Part shown: positions 1 to 7,975 of the stretch, in pieces | How positions within the stretch are numbered: the stretch's first letter is position 1 | Layout of the letters: the number at the start of each line of letters is the position of its first letter | Source: UBA5069 sp964560495 | GTDB lineage: Bacteria; Chloroflexota; Anaerolineae; Caldilineales; Caldilineaceae | Direction of reading: 5' to 3' | NCBI GenBank assembly: GCA_964560495.1 | Contig: CAZLMM010000007.1 | Span: 1 to 64,000, forward strand | DNA: 64,000 nucleotides | Notes under the pieces: model-generated | Seen by the model: the letters and a program-made list of their open reading frames with translations, nothing else | Database searches by the model: none | Told to the model about the DNA's origin: nothing | Program-made: the position numbers and the translations under genes

Positions 1-2
1 TG

Positions 3-3000
3 ACATTAGCCCAATCCGCTCGCCAGGAGGACGCGCCTGCACCAGGCATAGCGCCCTACAAAGGCTTGTTGTTTTTCGACGAGGCTGATGCGGACGTTTT
101 CTTTGGCCGCGAGACGCTCACGTCGCGCTTGGCCGACCGGATGACGGCCCTGGCGCAGGCTTCGGCCACTCGCATTCTGGCTATCGTAGGCGCGTCAGGC
201 AGCGGAAAGTCCTCGCTCGTACGTGCGGGGTTGGCGGCGACCCTCACGCGGCAAGGGTGGGAGATTCATCTCTTTACGCCGACGATAGAGCCGCTCGCTT
301 GCCTGGAGGCGCAGCTCAATGCAATCCACACCCAAACCGCTGCGCGGCCTCTGCTTTTGCTGGTCGATCAATTCGAAGAAACGTTTACCCTGTGCCACGA
401 AGAAGCAACTCGCGTTGCGTTTATCGACAGGCTCCTTTCCCTGGCATCCTCACCCCAATCAAACGAGGGCAGGAGTCCTGCCACGACTGACGATGAGACA
501 GTCCCTCCCCCAACTTGGGGGATATCAGGAGGGGGCGCCGTCGTCCTCATTACCTTGCGCGCCGATTTCTATGCCCATTGCGCGCAATACCCACAGTTGC
601 GCCAGGCCGTGGCCGCGCAACAGGAATATATCGGCCAGATGACGACGGCCGAACTGCGGCGTGCCATCGAAGAGCCGGCCAAGCGCGCGGGCTGGGAATT
701 TGAACCTGGTCTGGTGGAACTGTTGCTGCGTGACATCGGCGCACACGATGGGGGCGCGCCGGAGCCTGGCGCGCTGCCGCTGCTCTCCCACGCCTTGTTG
801 GCAACGTGGGAACGGCGGCGCGGGCGCACGCTCACTCTCGATGGCTATCGCGCTGTGGGCGGCGTGCGCAGCGCCATTGCCGAAACCGCTGAGAGTGTTT
901 TTACGGATCAACTCGACCGCTCCCAACAGGAGCAGGCCCGTGAGGTCTTTTTGCGCCTGACCGAATTGGGCGAAGGCACCGAAGATACCCGCCGCCGCGC
1001 CCGGTTGACCGAACTGGTGCGGCTGTCCTCCGAAGCGGCGCAGGTGCGCAGTGTGCTCAACACACTGGCCGAAGCGCGTCTGATCACCTTGAATGAGGAT
1101 AGCGCCGAGGTCGCCCACGAAGCCTTGATCCGCGAATGGGCGCGGCTGCACGAATGGCTGACGCAGGATCGGGAAGGGCTACGTATCCATCGCCATCTTA
1201 CTGATGCCGCCCGTGAGTGGGAAGCGTTGGGGCGCGACGCTGGTGCACTGTATCGTGGCGCGCGGTTGGCCCAAGCGCGTGAATGGACCGCATCCAGCGA
1301 TGATCGACTGAACGAAACAGAACACGCGTTTCTCGCGGCATCGGTGGCGCAAGAGGAACAAGACGCGCTGGAACGTGAGGTCCAGCGCCAGCGTGAACTG
1401 GAAACTGCACAAAAGCTGGTGGCCGAGCAGGCCCAGCGCGCTGCAGAACAGGCGCGTACTGCCCAGCAACTGCGCCAGCGCGCCCGTCTGCTCGCCGGCG
1501 CGCTGCTATTGGTCGCACTGCTCGCCGGGGTGGCCTTTGTCTTCGGCCGGCAGGCCGCAGCCAATGCCAGCGCCGCAGAAACTGCGCGTCAAGTCGCATC
1601 GGTGCGCGAGCTGGCGGCGTCCGCGGCCAATAACCTGGCCACGGATCCGGAGCGCAGCATGTTGCTGGCCTTGCAAGCGGTGAAGATCAACATCGCAAGC
1701 GGACAACCAGTTCTGGTGCAAGCCGAAGACGCGCTCCACCAGGCGGTGCAAACTTCCCGTTTGCTGGCCACGTTGGACGGGCATGAGGGTGGGCTGTGGG
1801 CTCTCGCCTTGAGTAACGATGGATCGCGACTGGCTACGGTCAGCATGGATGGGACAGCCAAGGTCTGGGATCTAGCGACGAAGCAGGTGGTGATGACGCT
1901 GCCCACCAATGTGACCGATAACCTGAGCGGGACCGGCGCAGTCTTCAGCCCGGATGGCCAGCGACTGCTCACCGTCGGCAGCGCCAACCGCGCGACATTG
2001 TGGGACCTGGCCATGGGAAAGGCGCTGTATACGCTGGATGGGCACACGGCCCCGGTCACGTCTGTTGCGGTCAGCCCCGATGGCAAGCTGTATGCCACCG
2101 CCAGCGACGACACGACGGTGAAACTCTGGAATGCCGCCACCGGTCAAGAAGTCGAAACCCTGACCGGTCGTGATGGCGCCAAACTTGTATTGGCTTTCAG
2201 CCCAGACGGTCAGCGGGTCTATGCCGGCAGCGACGACGATGGCATGGTCATCGCCTGGGATGTGGCGACCGGCCAGGAGCTCTTTCGTTTTGACGGTCAG
2301 GGCGACGTGATCGGCGTGGATGCCATCGCCGCCAGCCCGGACGGCACGCGGCTGGCCACAGGTGAGTTCGACACCACGGTCAGACTCTGGGACACAGTGG
2401 CCGGCAGACTCCTGCTCACGCTCTTTGGCCATTCCAGCCAGGTTGTCAGCGTGGCATTTAGCGCCGACGGCAATACCCTTGCCAGCGCCAGCGAAGATGG
2501 CACAATCAAACTGTGGGACGCGCACATAGGGAGGGAACTGCGTACGCTTGCCGGTCACACGAGCGGCGTTTTGGGCGTGACTTTCAGCGCCGACGGCAAT
2601 CGCCTTTACAGCGCTAGCCGGGATGGAACGGCGCGCATCTGGGATATCTCACCTGCGGCGGGACGCGATTGGCTCAATCTGGCAGGTCACACCGACCGCT
2701 TGTATGGCGTTGACTATCGCCCCGATGGGACGCAGGTAGCAACCTGGAGTTGGGACGGCACGGTGAAGGTGTGGGATACAGCGAGTGGCAAAACAGTGCT
2801 CACGCTCAACCATCCAAGGGTGCCCACCAACGGCGGCAATGTCGTCTATAGTCCTGATGGCAAACGGCTGGCGTTCAATAACGGCAACGGCGTACAGATT
2901 GTAGATGCGGACAGCAGCGCCGTGCTGCAGACCCTCCCGCCGTTCGACAGCGCCGCCGTGGATGTCACGTTTGCGCCAGATGGTCACCAGATTGCCGCTG

Positions 3001-3653
3001 CGACGTCTGCTGGCCTGGTACGCATCTACGACAGCCGCGATGGCAGTCTGCTGCTTGAATTCACGGCGGGCACGGCGGGACTGCAGCAAATTGCGTTCAG
3101 CCCTGACGGCAAACGACTGGCCATCTCTAGTCACGACGGGGCCGCTATCTGGGATGCCTCGACTGGCAAGCATTTGCTTACCTTCTCTGGGCATGGCGAA
3201 GGCGTTCGCACCAGTGGGATCGCCTTTAGCCCGGATGGCAAATGGGTTGCCAGCACGGGCAACGATGCAGCCGTCCAGGTCTGGGATGCGGAAACAGGCG
3301 AAGTGATTTTCAAGCTGGCGGGTCACACTGGTCCCACCTTTGGGGTTGCCTTCAGCCCGGATGGTCGTTCGCTCGCCAGTTCGAGCGTGGATCGCACGAT
3401 CAAACTCTGGAACTTGCCGGCTGCTGGCGAACAAGTCCCAGAACCGCTGACCCTGCTTGGGCACACTGGCGCTGTCTATCGCCTTGCCTTCAGCCCAGAC
3501 GGTGCACGCCTCGCTTCGACCGGGCGCAATGCCACTGCTCGCATCTATGCGTTGCGGCTCGAAGACCTGGTCGCCATTGCCCAATCGCGCCTCACCCGCG
3601 CGTTGACGGATGAGGAATGCCGGCAATTCCTCCACACCAATGGTTGCCGCTAG
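3..3653 (+). CDS. nSTAND1-type NTPase with WD40 repeats (5' partial)
   Basis: Signalling or regulatory ATPase of the STAND class. The frame is open to the left edge and the residues before the first possible start (TTG at 66) already fit the family (APYKGLLFFDE), so the true start lies outside the window. Counting from that TTG, the Walker A is GASGSGKSS at 42-50 and the Walker B-like VDQFEE near 105. A membrane-type hydrophobic segment lies near 475-497. About a dozen WD40 repeats, recognisable by FSPDG...LWD/VWD, run from about 570 to 1160. The C-terminal tail (LTDEECRQFLH) is typical of the family. The missing N-terminus may hold an effector or DNA-binding domain. An in-frame low-complexity insert at 127-157 is described separately. 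Confidence 0.9.
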   Translation, partial: TLAQSARQEDAPAPGIAPYKGLLFFDEADADVFFGRETLTSRLADRMTALAQASATRILAIVGASGSGKSSLVRAGLAATLTRQGWEIHLFTPTIEPLACLEAQLNAIHTQTAARPLLLLVDQFEETFTLCHEEATRVAFIDRLLSLASSPQSNEGRSPATTDDETVPPPTWGISGGGAVVLITLRADFYAHCAQYPQLRQAVAAQQEYIGQMTTAELRRAIEEPAKRAGWEFEPGLVELLLRDIGAHDGGAPEPGALPLLSHALLATWERRRGRTLTLDGYRAVGGVRSAIAETAESVFTDQLDRSQQEQAREVFLRLTELGEGTEDTRRRARLTELVRLSSEAAQVRSVLNTLAEARLITLNEDSAEVAHEALIREWARLHEWLTQDREGLRIHRHLTDAAREWEALGRDAGALYRGARLAQAREWTASSDDRLNETEHAFLAASVAQEEQDALEREVQRQRELETAQKLVAEQAQRAAEQARTAQQLRQRARLLAGALLLVALLAGVAFVFGRQAAANASAAETARQVASVRELAASAANNLATDPERSMLLALQAVKINIASGQPVLVQAEDALHQAVQTSRLLATLDGHEGGLWALALSNDGSRLATVSMDGTAKVWDLATKQVVMTLPTNVTDNLSGTGAVFSPDGQRLLTVGSANRATLWDLAMGKALYTLDGHTAPVTSVAVSPDGKLYATASDDTTVKLWNAATGQEVETLTGRDGAKLVLAFSPDGQRVYAGSDDDGMVIAWDVATGQELFRFDGQGDVIGVDAIAASPDGTRLATGEFDTTVRLWDTVAGRLLLTLFGHSSQVVSVAFSADGNTLASASEDGTIKLWDAHIGRELRTLAGHTSGVLGVTFSADGNRLYSASRDGTARIWDISPAAGRDWLNLAGHTDRLYGVDYRPDGTQVATWSWDGTVKVWDTASGKTVLTLNHPRVPTNGGNVVYSPDGKRLAFNNGNGVQIVDADSSAVLQTLPPFDSAAVDVTFAPDGHQIAAATSAGLVRIYDSRDGSLLLEFTAGTAGLQQIAFSPDGKRLAISSHDGAAIWDASTGKHLLTFSGHGEGVRTSGIAFSPDGKWVASTGNDAAVQVWDAETGEVIFKLAGHTGPTFGVAFSPDGRSLASSSVDRTIKLWNLPAAGEQVPEPLTLLGHTGAVYRLAFSPDGARLASTGRNATARIYALRLEDLVAIAQSRLTRALTDEECRQFLHTNGCR
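442..535. repeat. REP-like palindromic insert inside the STAND coding region
   Basis: A stretch rich in C/G runs interrupts the NTPase domain between the helix after Walker B and the strand LITLRADFYAHC. Its core is a near-perfect palindrome at 506-522 (TCCCCCAACTTGGGGGA), flanked by a further CTCCC/GGGAG-type pairing. It stays in frame and encodes a Ser/Pro/Gly-rich linker that I would not expect in the family. It looks like an intergenic-type repeat that has become coding. Confidence 0.5.
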
Positions 3654-3666
3654 GGTAAGCTGGCGC

Positions 3667-4080
3667 TCAGGTGTTTCGTCGCCGCGCCATCATATATCCG
3701 TCGACAAACTGCCCATCCCGATAGGCGTAGCGGATCATGACGCCTTCGATGTTGAAGCCAAACTTCTTGTAGAGCCGGAGAGCAGGCTCATTGTCGGTGT
3801 AGACCTCCAGCTCGATGCGCTGCAGATTGAGCCACCTGTCGGCCATGTCGAGAGCCGCCTGCATCAGGGCCGTTCCCGCGCTTTTGCTGCGCCAATCATC
3901 GCGCACGGCCATCCCGACTTGCCCGACATGCCGGCGGCGCGGCTTGTTTGGGAAGGTGTACAACCCCAGGTGACCGATGACTTCATTGTCCACACAGGCC
4001 ACCAGGTTGAAGGCACCCTCCGCGCTCGGTTCCGCCAGCGATTTCCGGTAATGCCCAATGGATGGGTACGGCAACCGCAA
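3667..4080 (-). CDS. GNAT family N-acetyltransferase, 5' end damaged
   Basis: Acyl-CoA dependent acetyltransferase of the GNAT fold. Core strand and pyrophosphate loop are seen as VGQVGMAVRDDWRSKSAGTAL, followed by NEPALRLYKKFGF and a C-terminal YRDGQFVDGYMMA. The coordinates use a TTG start at 4080, but family-like sequence continues upstream in the same frame (EALHQIYVGPQAIWGTLRLP) up to an in-frame TGA at 4159-4161, with no ATG, GTG or TTG between. An ATG directly overlapping that TGA is one base out of frame, so a one-base insertion could explain the lost start. A large palindrome (4174-4218) sits just upstream. Substrate unknown. Confidence 0.75.
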   Translation of the reverse strand: MRLPYPSIGHYRKSLAEPSAEGAFNLVACVDNEVIGHLGLYTFPNKPRRRHVGQVGMAVRDDWRSKSAGTALMQAALDMADRWLNLQRIELEVYTDNEPALRLYKKFGFNIEGVMIRYAYRDGQFVDGYMMARRRNT

Positions 4081-4173
4081 GGTCCCCCAGATCGCTTGGG
4101 GGCCGACGTAGATCTGATGGAGGGCTTCGTAGTCATTACTGATCTCTGGATTGGCAGTTCATATCGCCGACCA

Positions 4174-4218
4174 TCACGAGTCACGAATCACGAGTTACCC
4201 GTGACTCGTGACTCGTGA
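4174..4218. repeat. Word hairpin 1
   Basis: Inverted repeat with 18-base arms (4174-4191 and 4201-4218) and one mismatch. Each arm is itself built from repeats of the word TCACGA(G/A). It lies immediately upstream of the GNAT gene whose start is lost. Confidence 0.85.
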
Positions 4219-4354
4219 CGTATGAATCGTTTACCTGGCGAGCAGTAGGCTCAATCGTGCGGATTGAGAATGTGATTGCTTCGGTCATCATCCTCCTATC
4301 CCGATCGGTCCGGACGCCAAGCCACACGACTCTTGCACTTGTTCGGACTCACCC

Positions 4355-5440
4355 TCAATAGCGCGTCAGTGCGCCGATCTTCCCGGCTCTTTCCAGCCCC
4401 GGGTGGGCGTCCAGAATGGTGACGCCGATGCCCTGGGCCATGGCGCGGCGCAATACGCTGTCCACTGCGTCGGGCAGCTCTTGGACGCGACCGCTGCCCA
4501 GCTCCCCTTCCTCGCTCAACTCCAGCACAATCTGCCCATTTTCGACAAAGCGATAGGCGGGCTGGGCATAGGAGTTGAGCGCAGCCACGTGGCTGGCGCG
4601 CATGTTTTGCACAGTTGTCAGAGTCTCAGCCAGGCCGGTGACCGCGTTGCCTCCACTCTGGGCCAGGGCGACGATCTCATCGGCGATGGTGACGTCGTTG
4701 CGCTCCGACGCCTGCAAAGCCATTTCCACTGCTTTTTCACGCACTTCGGCGGCGGTGGCGGTGGCCGCCATGCTGATGCTGCCCACCACCATGGCGCGCA
4801 GGCGGTTGCTCAACAATTCGCGGAAGATGGCGACATTCTTGTCGGTGCCAGCCAGGATCAGGTGTCGCGTCTCTGCCTTGCGATAGAAGCTCTCGGCCAT
4901 CTCAGCGGCTTCCTGAAGGTTCTGATGCGCCTGCCCTTTCTCATGGCGCTGATAGCGCGCCGCCGCCCACCCGCCAGCCTTGTGCAGCTTCACCTCCTCG
5001 CCAAGATAGCCGTCGGCGGCTTCCAGGTTGCCCATGTGAAAGATGAACAAGCGCGCGCCCTCGGAATCGACCTGGATCACGCCGTAGCGTTCGTAGGTGT
5101 TGACCAGGGCCGCAAGTTGGCGCACATAGGGACGAAAGCTCGCCAGTACGCTATCTTGCACCGGCACCGCAAAGCTCTTGGCCCACCAAAAGTCGTGGGC
5201 TGCGCAGCTGAACATGACGAGGCCGCGCCCCTGGCGGTTATAACCCATCTCTACGTAGTTTTGAATGCGCTTTATGTCCTCGGCAGTGGCGTTCTCTGCT
5301 TTGGAGAGCAGATTGCGCAAGGTGAGTTTGTAGGTCTCGCTGGAACGTCGCTGGGGGTCCAGGTTCAGGTAGACGCTGAGCACCGGGGAGTCGTGGCTCT
5401 CGAACTCAACGAGGGTGCGGACATCGACATCGGTCAACAT
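4355..5440 (-). CDS. eRF1-like (baeRF / VLRF1-type) domain protein
   Basis: Resembles the bacterial/archaeal eRF1-related proteins, relatives of the Vms1/ANKZF1 peptidyl-tRNA hydrolases that release nascent chains from stalled ribosomes. The N-terminal part (about 1-130) contains VLSVYLNLDP. The middle domain carries GGWAAARYQRHEKGQAHQNLQEAAE at about 155-180, which could hold the catalytic glutamine of this superfamily. LILAGTDKNVAIFRELL and the C-terminal VTILDAHPGLERAGKIGALTRY fit an eRF1 domain 3-like L7Ae fold. The start has GGAG seven bases upstream. It stands alone, so the role is inferred from family only. Confidence 0.7.
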   Translation of the reverse strand: MLTDVDVRTLVEFESHDSPVLSVYLNLDPQRRSSETYKLTLRNLLSKAENATAEDIKRIQNYVEMGYNRQGRGLVMFSCAAHDFWWAKSFAVPVQDSVLASFRPYVRQLAALVNTYERYGVIQVDSEGARLFIFHMGNLEAADGYLGEEVKLHKAGGWAAARYQRHEKGQAHQNLQEAAEMAESFYRKAETRHLILAGTDKNVAIFRELLSNRLRAMVVGSISMAATATAAEVREKAVEMALQASERNDVTIADEIVALAQSGGNAVTGLAETLTTVQNMRASHVAALNSYAQPAYRFVENGQIVLELSEEGELGSGRVQELPDAVDSVLRRAMAQGIGVTILDAHPGLERAGKIGALTRY

Positions 5441-5843
5441 GACAGGTCTCCATTTCTAGCAACTTACATGTCAAAAAAAGGCGCGGCTCTCCCGTGGAAA
5501 TCGAGAGAAACGACGCCCTGGCTATCAAAGATGCGGACGGATAGGCGCGCAGTTCCACGGCAAATGCATCGGTTAGGTGTTCTCGCTGCTGCCTGGTCGC
5601 GCCAGAGCTGGGTGGTGTGGCGTAGTTGTTGATTGATCGCCAGAAGAGTGGACATGCGCCTGGTCGTTGTGACATTGGGTGGGGTGCAAGAATTTGCTGA
5701 ACGCTGTGCCACTGGATTACTTCAACGTTATCACGAACTGAGTTGCTTGTCAACCAAATCAACGCGGTCAAAAAATCATCTCTGCTCAATGACCTGGGGA
5801 GCGCCAGCCATACGATACATTGACACTACCTTTGCACCTTCTC

Positions 5844-5877
5844 AGGTGACAGTCACTTTGTGAAGTGACTGTCACCT
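5844..5877. repeat. Word hairpin 2, in a 590-base intergenic stretch
   Basis: Perfect inverted repeat with 15-base arms (5844-5858 and 5863-5877) and a TGTG loop. The arm repeats the word GTGAC/GTCAC internally. There is no T-tract on either side, so it is not a standard terminator. The rest of 5441-6028 holds only short open frames without a ribosome binding site or recognisable protein. Confidence 0.85.
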
Positions 5878-6028
5878 CTGGATGAAGGAAATCGCTCAAA
5901 ATCCGTCAGCCTGGGTTACAATGAAGCTGCTCGACGAAAATCAGTCACTCCACCAGAACACGGCGCAGCTATACTGACAACAAAACAGGGCCAACGTATT
6001 GTCACACAACTGAAAGGAAGTAAATTCA

Positions 6029-6685
6029 ATGAGCAAAAAAGCATTGATGACGTGGGGGGGATGGGAAGGCCATGAGCCAGAAAAATGCACCAATCTCTTT
6101 GCCCCACTGTTGGAAGAAGCTGACTTTGATGTACGGATCGAGAACACCCTGGATGTCTTTCTGGACGAGGAATACATGCGCTCGTTGGATCTGGTTGTGC
6201 CGGTGTGGACCATGAGCACAATCACTCGTGAGCAGGAGGCCGGGCTGTTGAATGCGGTGCGCGCAGGCGTCAACATCGGCGGCTGGCACGGCGGCATGGC
6301 TGACGCTTTCCGTAACAACACGGAGTATCAGTGGATGGTGGGCGGTCAGTGGGTGGCGCATCCGGGCAACATCATCGACTATCGGGTGAACGTCACCAAT
6401 CACATGGATCCCATCACCGCCGGCATAGACGACTTCGACATGCACTCAGAGCAGTATTACATGCACGTGGACCCGGGCAACATTGTCCTGGCAACCACTA
6501 CGTTCTACACCAACCTGGCGCCGTGGGTCAACGGCACAGCCATGCCCGTGGTGTGGAAACGCATGTGGGGGAAAGGTCGCGTCTTCTATTGCTCGTTGGG
6601 TCACGTCGCCAAAGATTTCGATGTGCCAGAAGCGCGCGAGATTGTTCGCCGCGGCTTGCTTTGGGCCGCTGGCGCGCTGAATTGA
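6029..6685 (+). CDS. ThuA-like domain protein
   Basis: Belongs to the ThuA family, a class I glutamine-amidotransferase-like (flavodoxin-like) fold found in sugar utilisation loci. Visible hallmarks are KKALMTWGGWEGHEPEKC at the N-terminus, GVNIGGWHGGMADAFRNN near 85, HPITxGI-like DPITAGIDDF, and the closing GRVFYCSLGHVAKDF before a helix. About 218 residues is a normal length. GGAAG lies about ten bases before the ATG. The position ahead of a GntR-controlled sugar import locus fits a carbohydrate-related job, but the scaffold gap lies between, so linkage is not certain. The exact reaction is unknown. Confidence 0.85.
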   Translation: MSKKALMTWGGWEGHEPEKCTNLFAPLLEEADFDVRIENTLDVFLDEEYMRSLDLVVPVWTMSTITREQEAGLLNAVRAGVNIGGWHGGMADAFRNNTEYQWMVGGQWVAHPGNIIDYRVNVTNHMDPITAGIDDFDMHSEQYYMHVDPGNIVLATTTFYTNLAPWVNGTAMPVVWKRMWGKGRVFYCSLGHVAKDFDVPEAREIVRRGLLWAAGALN

Positions 6686-6694
6686 TCGATCTCC

Positions 6695-6754
6695 GTAGGT
6701 GCGGCTCGCAGCCGCACAAGCCCCCAAACCTGCGATTGAGAATCGCATCTGTAG
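6695..6754. repeat. BIME-like double hairpin, copy 1
   Basis: Two adjacent small hairpins: GTGCGGCTCGCAGCCGCAC, then TGCGATTGAGAATCGCA after a 13-base spacer, bounded by GTAGGTG and CTGTAG. The same arrangement recurs twice at 13910-14042, and a related form lies at 23092-23160. It directly follows the ThuA-like gene. Confidence 0.85.
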
Positions 6755-6837
6755 ACGCGCCACGAAATCCTACGAATATAGCCAACCATGGCGGCGCGCA
6801 TTCCGTCGCTTGATCTCCCGGTGGAACATTCATGCTA

Positions 6838-6937
6838 NNNNNNNNNNNNNNNNNNNNNNNNNNNNNNNNNNNNNNNNNNNNNNNNNNNNNNNNNNNNNNN
6901 NNNNNNNNNNNNNNNNNNNNNNNNNNNNNNNNNNNNN
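6838..6937. other. Assembly gap of 100 N
   Basis: Exactly 100 undetermined bases, the usual scaffolding placeholder. True distance and content are unknown, so adjacency of the ThuA-like gene and the GntR locus is provisional. Repeats flank it on both sides. Confidence 0.99.
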
Positions 6938-6942
6938 TAAAC

Positions 6943-6976
6943 ATCTTCCAGGAAGTTCCCCAACTTCCTGGAAGAT
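6943..6976. repeat. Word hairpin 3 (CTTCC(A/T)GGAAG family)
   Basis: Perfect inverted repeat with 15-base arms (6943-6957 and 6962-6976) and a four-base C loop, starting six bases after the gap. It matches the hairpin at 36323-36355 except for one compensated base pair, and is related to 59590-59616. Confidence 0.85.
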
Positions 6977-7048
6977 AGTGGTCGAGCACACAAGTTTGCC
7001 GCCCCGCAAACAAAACTTCCAGTTACCCCAAAAATAGCCCCACCTGTT

Positions 7049-7101
7049 TTGACAGAACGCTGAACACGTTGTATCTTATGAGTGTATACACTCTGTATAC
7101 A
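7049..7101 (+). promoter_or_regulatory. Promoter and double GntR operator of the catabolic locus
   Basis: A consensus-like sigma-70 promoter: TTGACA at 7049-7054, a 17-base spacer, TATCTT at 7072-7077. Two GTATAC-centred palindromes follow at the expected transcription start: AGTGTATACACT (7081-7092) and TGTATACA (7094-7101). Their centres are 11 bases apart, about one helical turn. GTATAC half-sites are typical of FadR/FCD-type GntR regulators, and such a regulator begins 17 bases downstream. Negative autoregulation is the simplest reading. Confidence 0.75.
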
Positions 7102-7117
7102 ATCACCATAGCATTCA

Positions 7118-7843
7118 ATGATTCAACTCGGTATGGAATCTCGTCGTGGAGAAACCATTGGCGGCGCGTTCGCCGAAGCCCCGGAGCAGAGCAGCCTGAC
7201 CGCAACGCCTTTCCTGCGCGACACGGCTTATGTGCGCATCAAAGACGCGATTCGTCATGGCGTGCTGCAACCGGGCGAACCCCTGACCGAAACGCGGCTG
7301 TCGCAATGGCTTGGCATCAGCCGCACGCCTGTGCGCGAGGCGCTGCAAAGCCTGGCGCAAGAAGGCCTCGTACAGATCATCCCAGGCCGCACTGTGACGG
7401 TGGCTGCGCCTTCCATGGAGGATACGCTGAGCGCCATCCAGGTGCGGTCGCTGTTGGAGCCGGTGGTTGTGCGGCTTGCCACAGAATCGATCACAGCCGG
7501 CGCATTGGAGCGTCTATGGCGCGCCTTGATCACCATGGAAGAAGCAGTCGCCGCTGGCGACCGGGCTGTTTGGTCAAAAGCCGACACCCAGTATCACGAG
7601 ATCATCAGCGCAGCGTGTCCAAATCAATTGTTGGCCGAGCTGGCTGTGCAGATTCGCAACCGCGTTTCCTTTATCGCCATCGATTCGAAGACGTCTGCAG
7701 AGCGCCTGGTTGCCTGTACGGCTGAACACCGGGAGATTGTCGAGTATATGGCCGCCCGAAATGCTCAAGCCGCTGAACAGGCCATGCGCAACCACATTCG
7801 TATTCTTTGGGAAAGCGCCATGCGCCGCTTCAATCATCAATAG
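7118..7843 (+). CDS. GntR family transcriptional regulator, FCD type
   Basis: Ligand-responsive DNA-binding protein. The N-terminal winged helix-turn-helix is clear: AYVRIKDAIRHGVLQPGEPL, then TETRLSQWLGISRTPVREAL and a wing with GLVQIIPGRTVTV. The C-terminal all-helical FCD domain starts near 100 with VRSLLEPVVVRLATE and carries the HxxI-type metal/ligand positions (YHEIISAACPN, CTAEHREIVEYMAARN, MRNHI). No strong Shine-Dalgarno sequence is seen; an alternative ATG is at 7133. It precedes the ABC importer in the same direction and its promoter holds two matching operators, so it probably controls itself and the downstream locus. Confidence 0.9.
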   Translation: MIQLGMESRRGETIGGAFAEAPEQSSLTATPFLRDTAYVRIKDAIRHGVLQPGEPLTETRLSQWLGISRTPVREALQSLAQEGLVQIIPGRTVTVAAPSMEDTLSAIQVRSLLEPVVVRLATESITAGALERLWRALITMEEAVAAGDRAVWSKADTQYHEIISAACPNQLLAELAVQIRNRVSFIAIDSKTSAERLVACTAEHREIVEYMAARNAQAAEQAMRNHIRILWESAMRRFNHQ

Positions 7844-7975
7844 GCGCAGAGGTAGTCGAATCCAGAACACAGGAGGCAGACCCGCAAAACAAATACTTTA
7901 CTCGACCATCACTTGCTCAACTTTTCGAGTATCTTCAGCCAAATCGATCGTATGTTCACTCAGGAGGAATTTACT

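Noticed and set aside
5464..5712. Small minus-strand gene (MSTLLAINQQLRHTTQLWRD...)
   Set aside because: No clear ribosome binding site, no family match by eye, and a competing frame over the same DNA.
5844..5877. Rho-independent terminator
   Set aside because: The stem is strong but no T-run follows on either strand; the same holds for the hairpin at 29453-29495.
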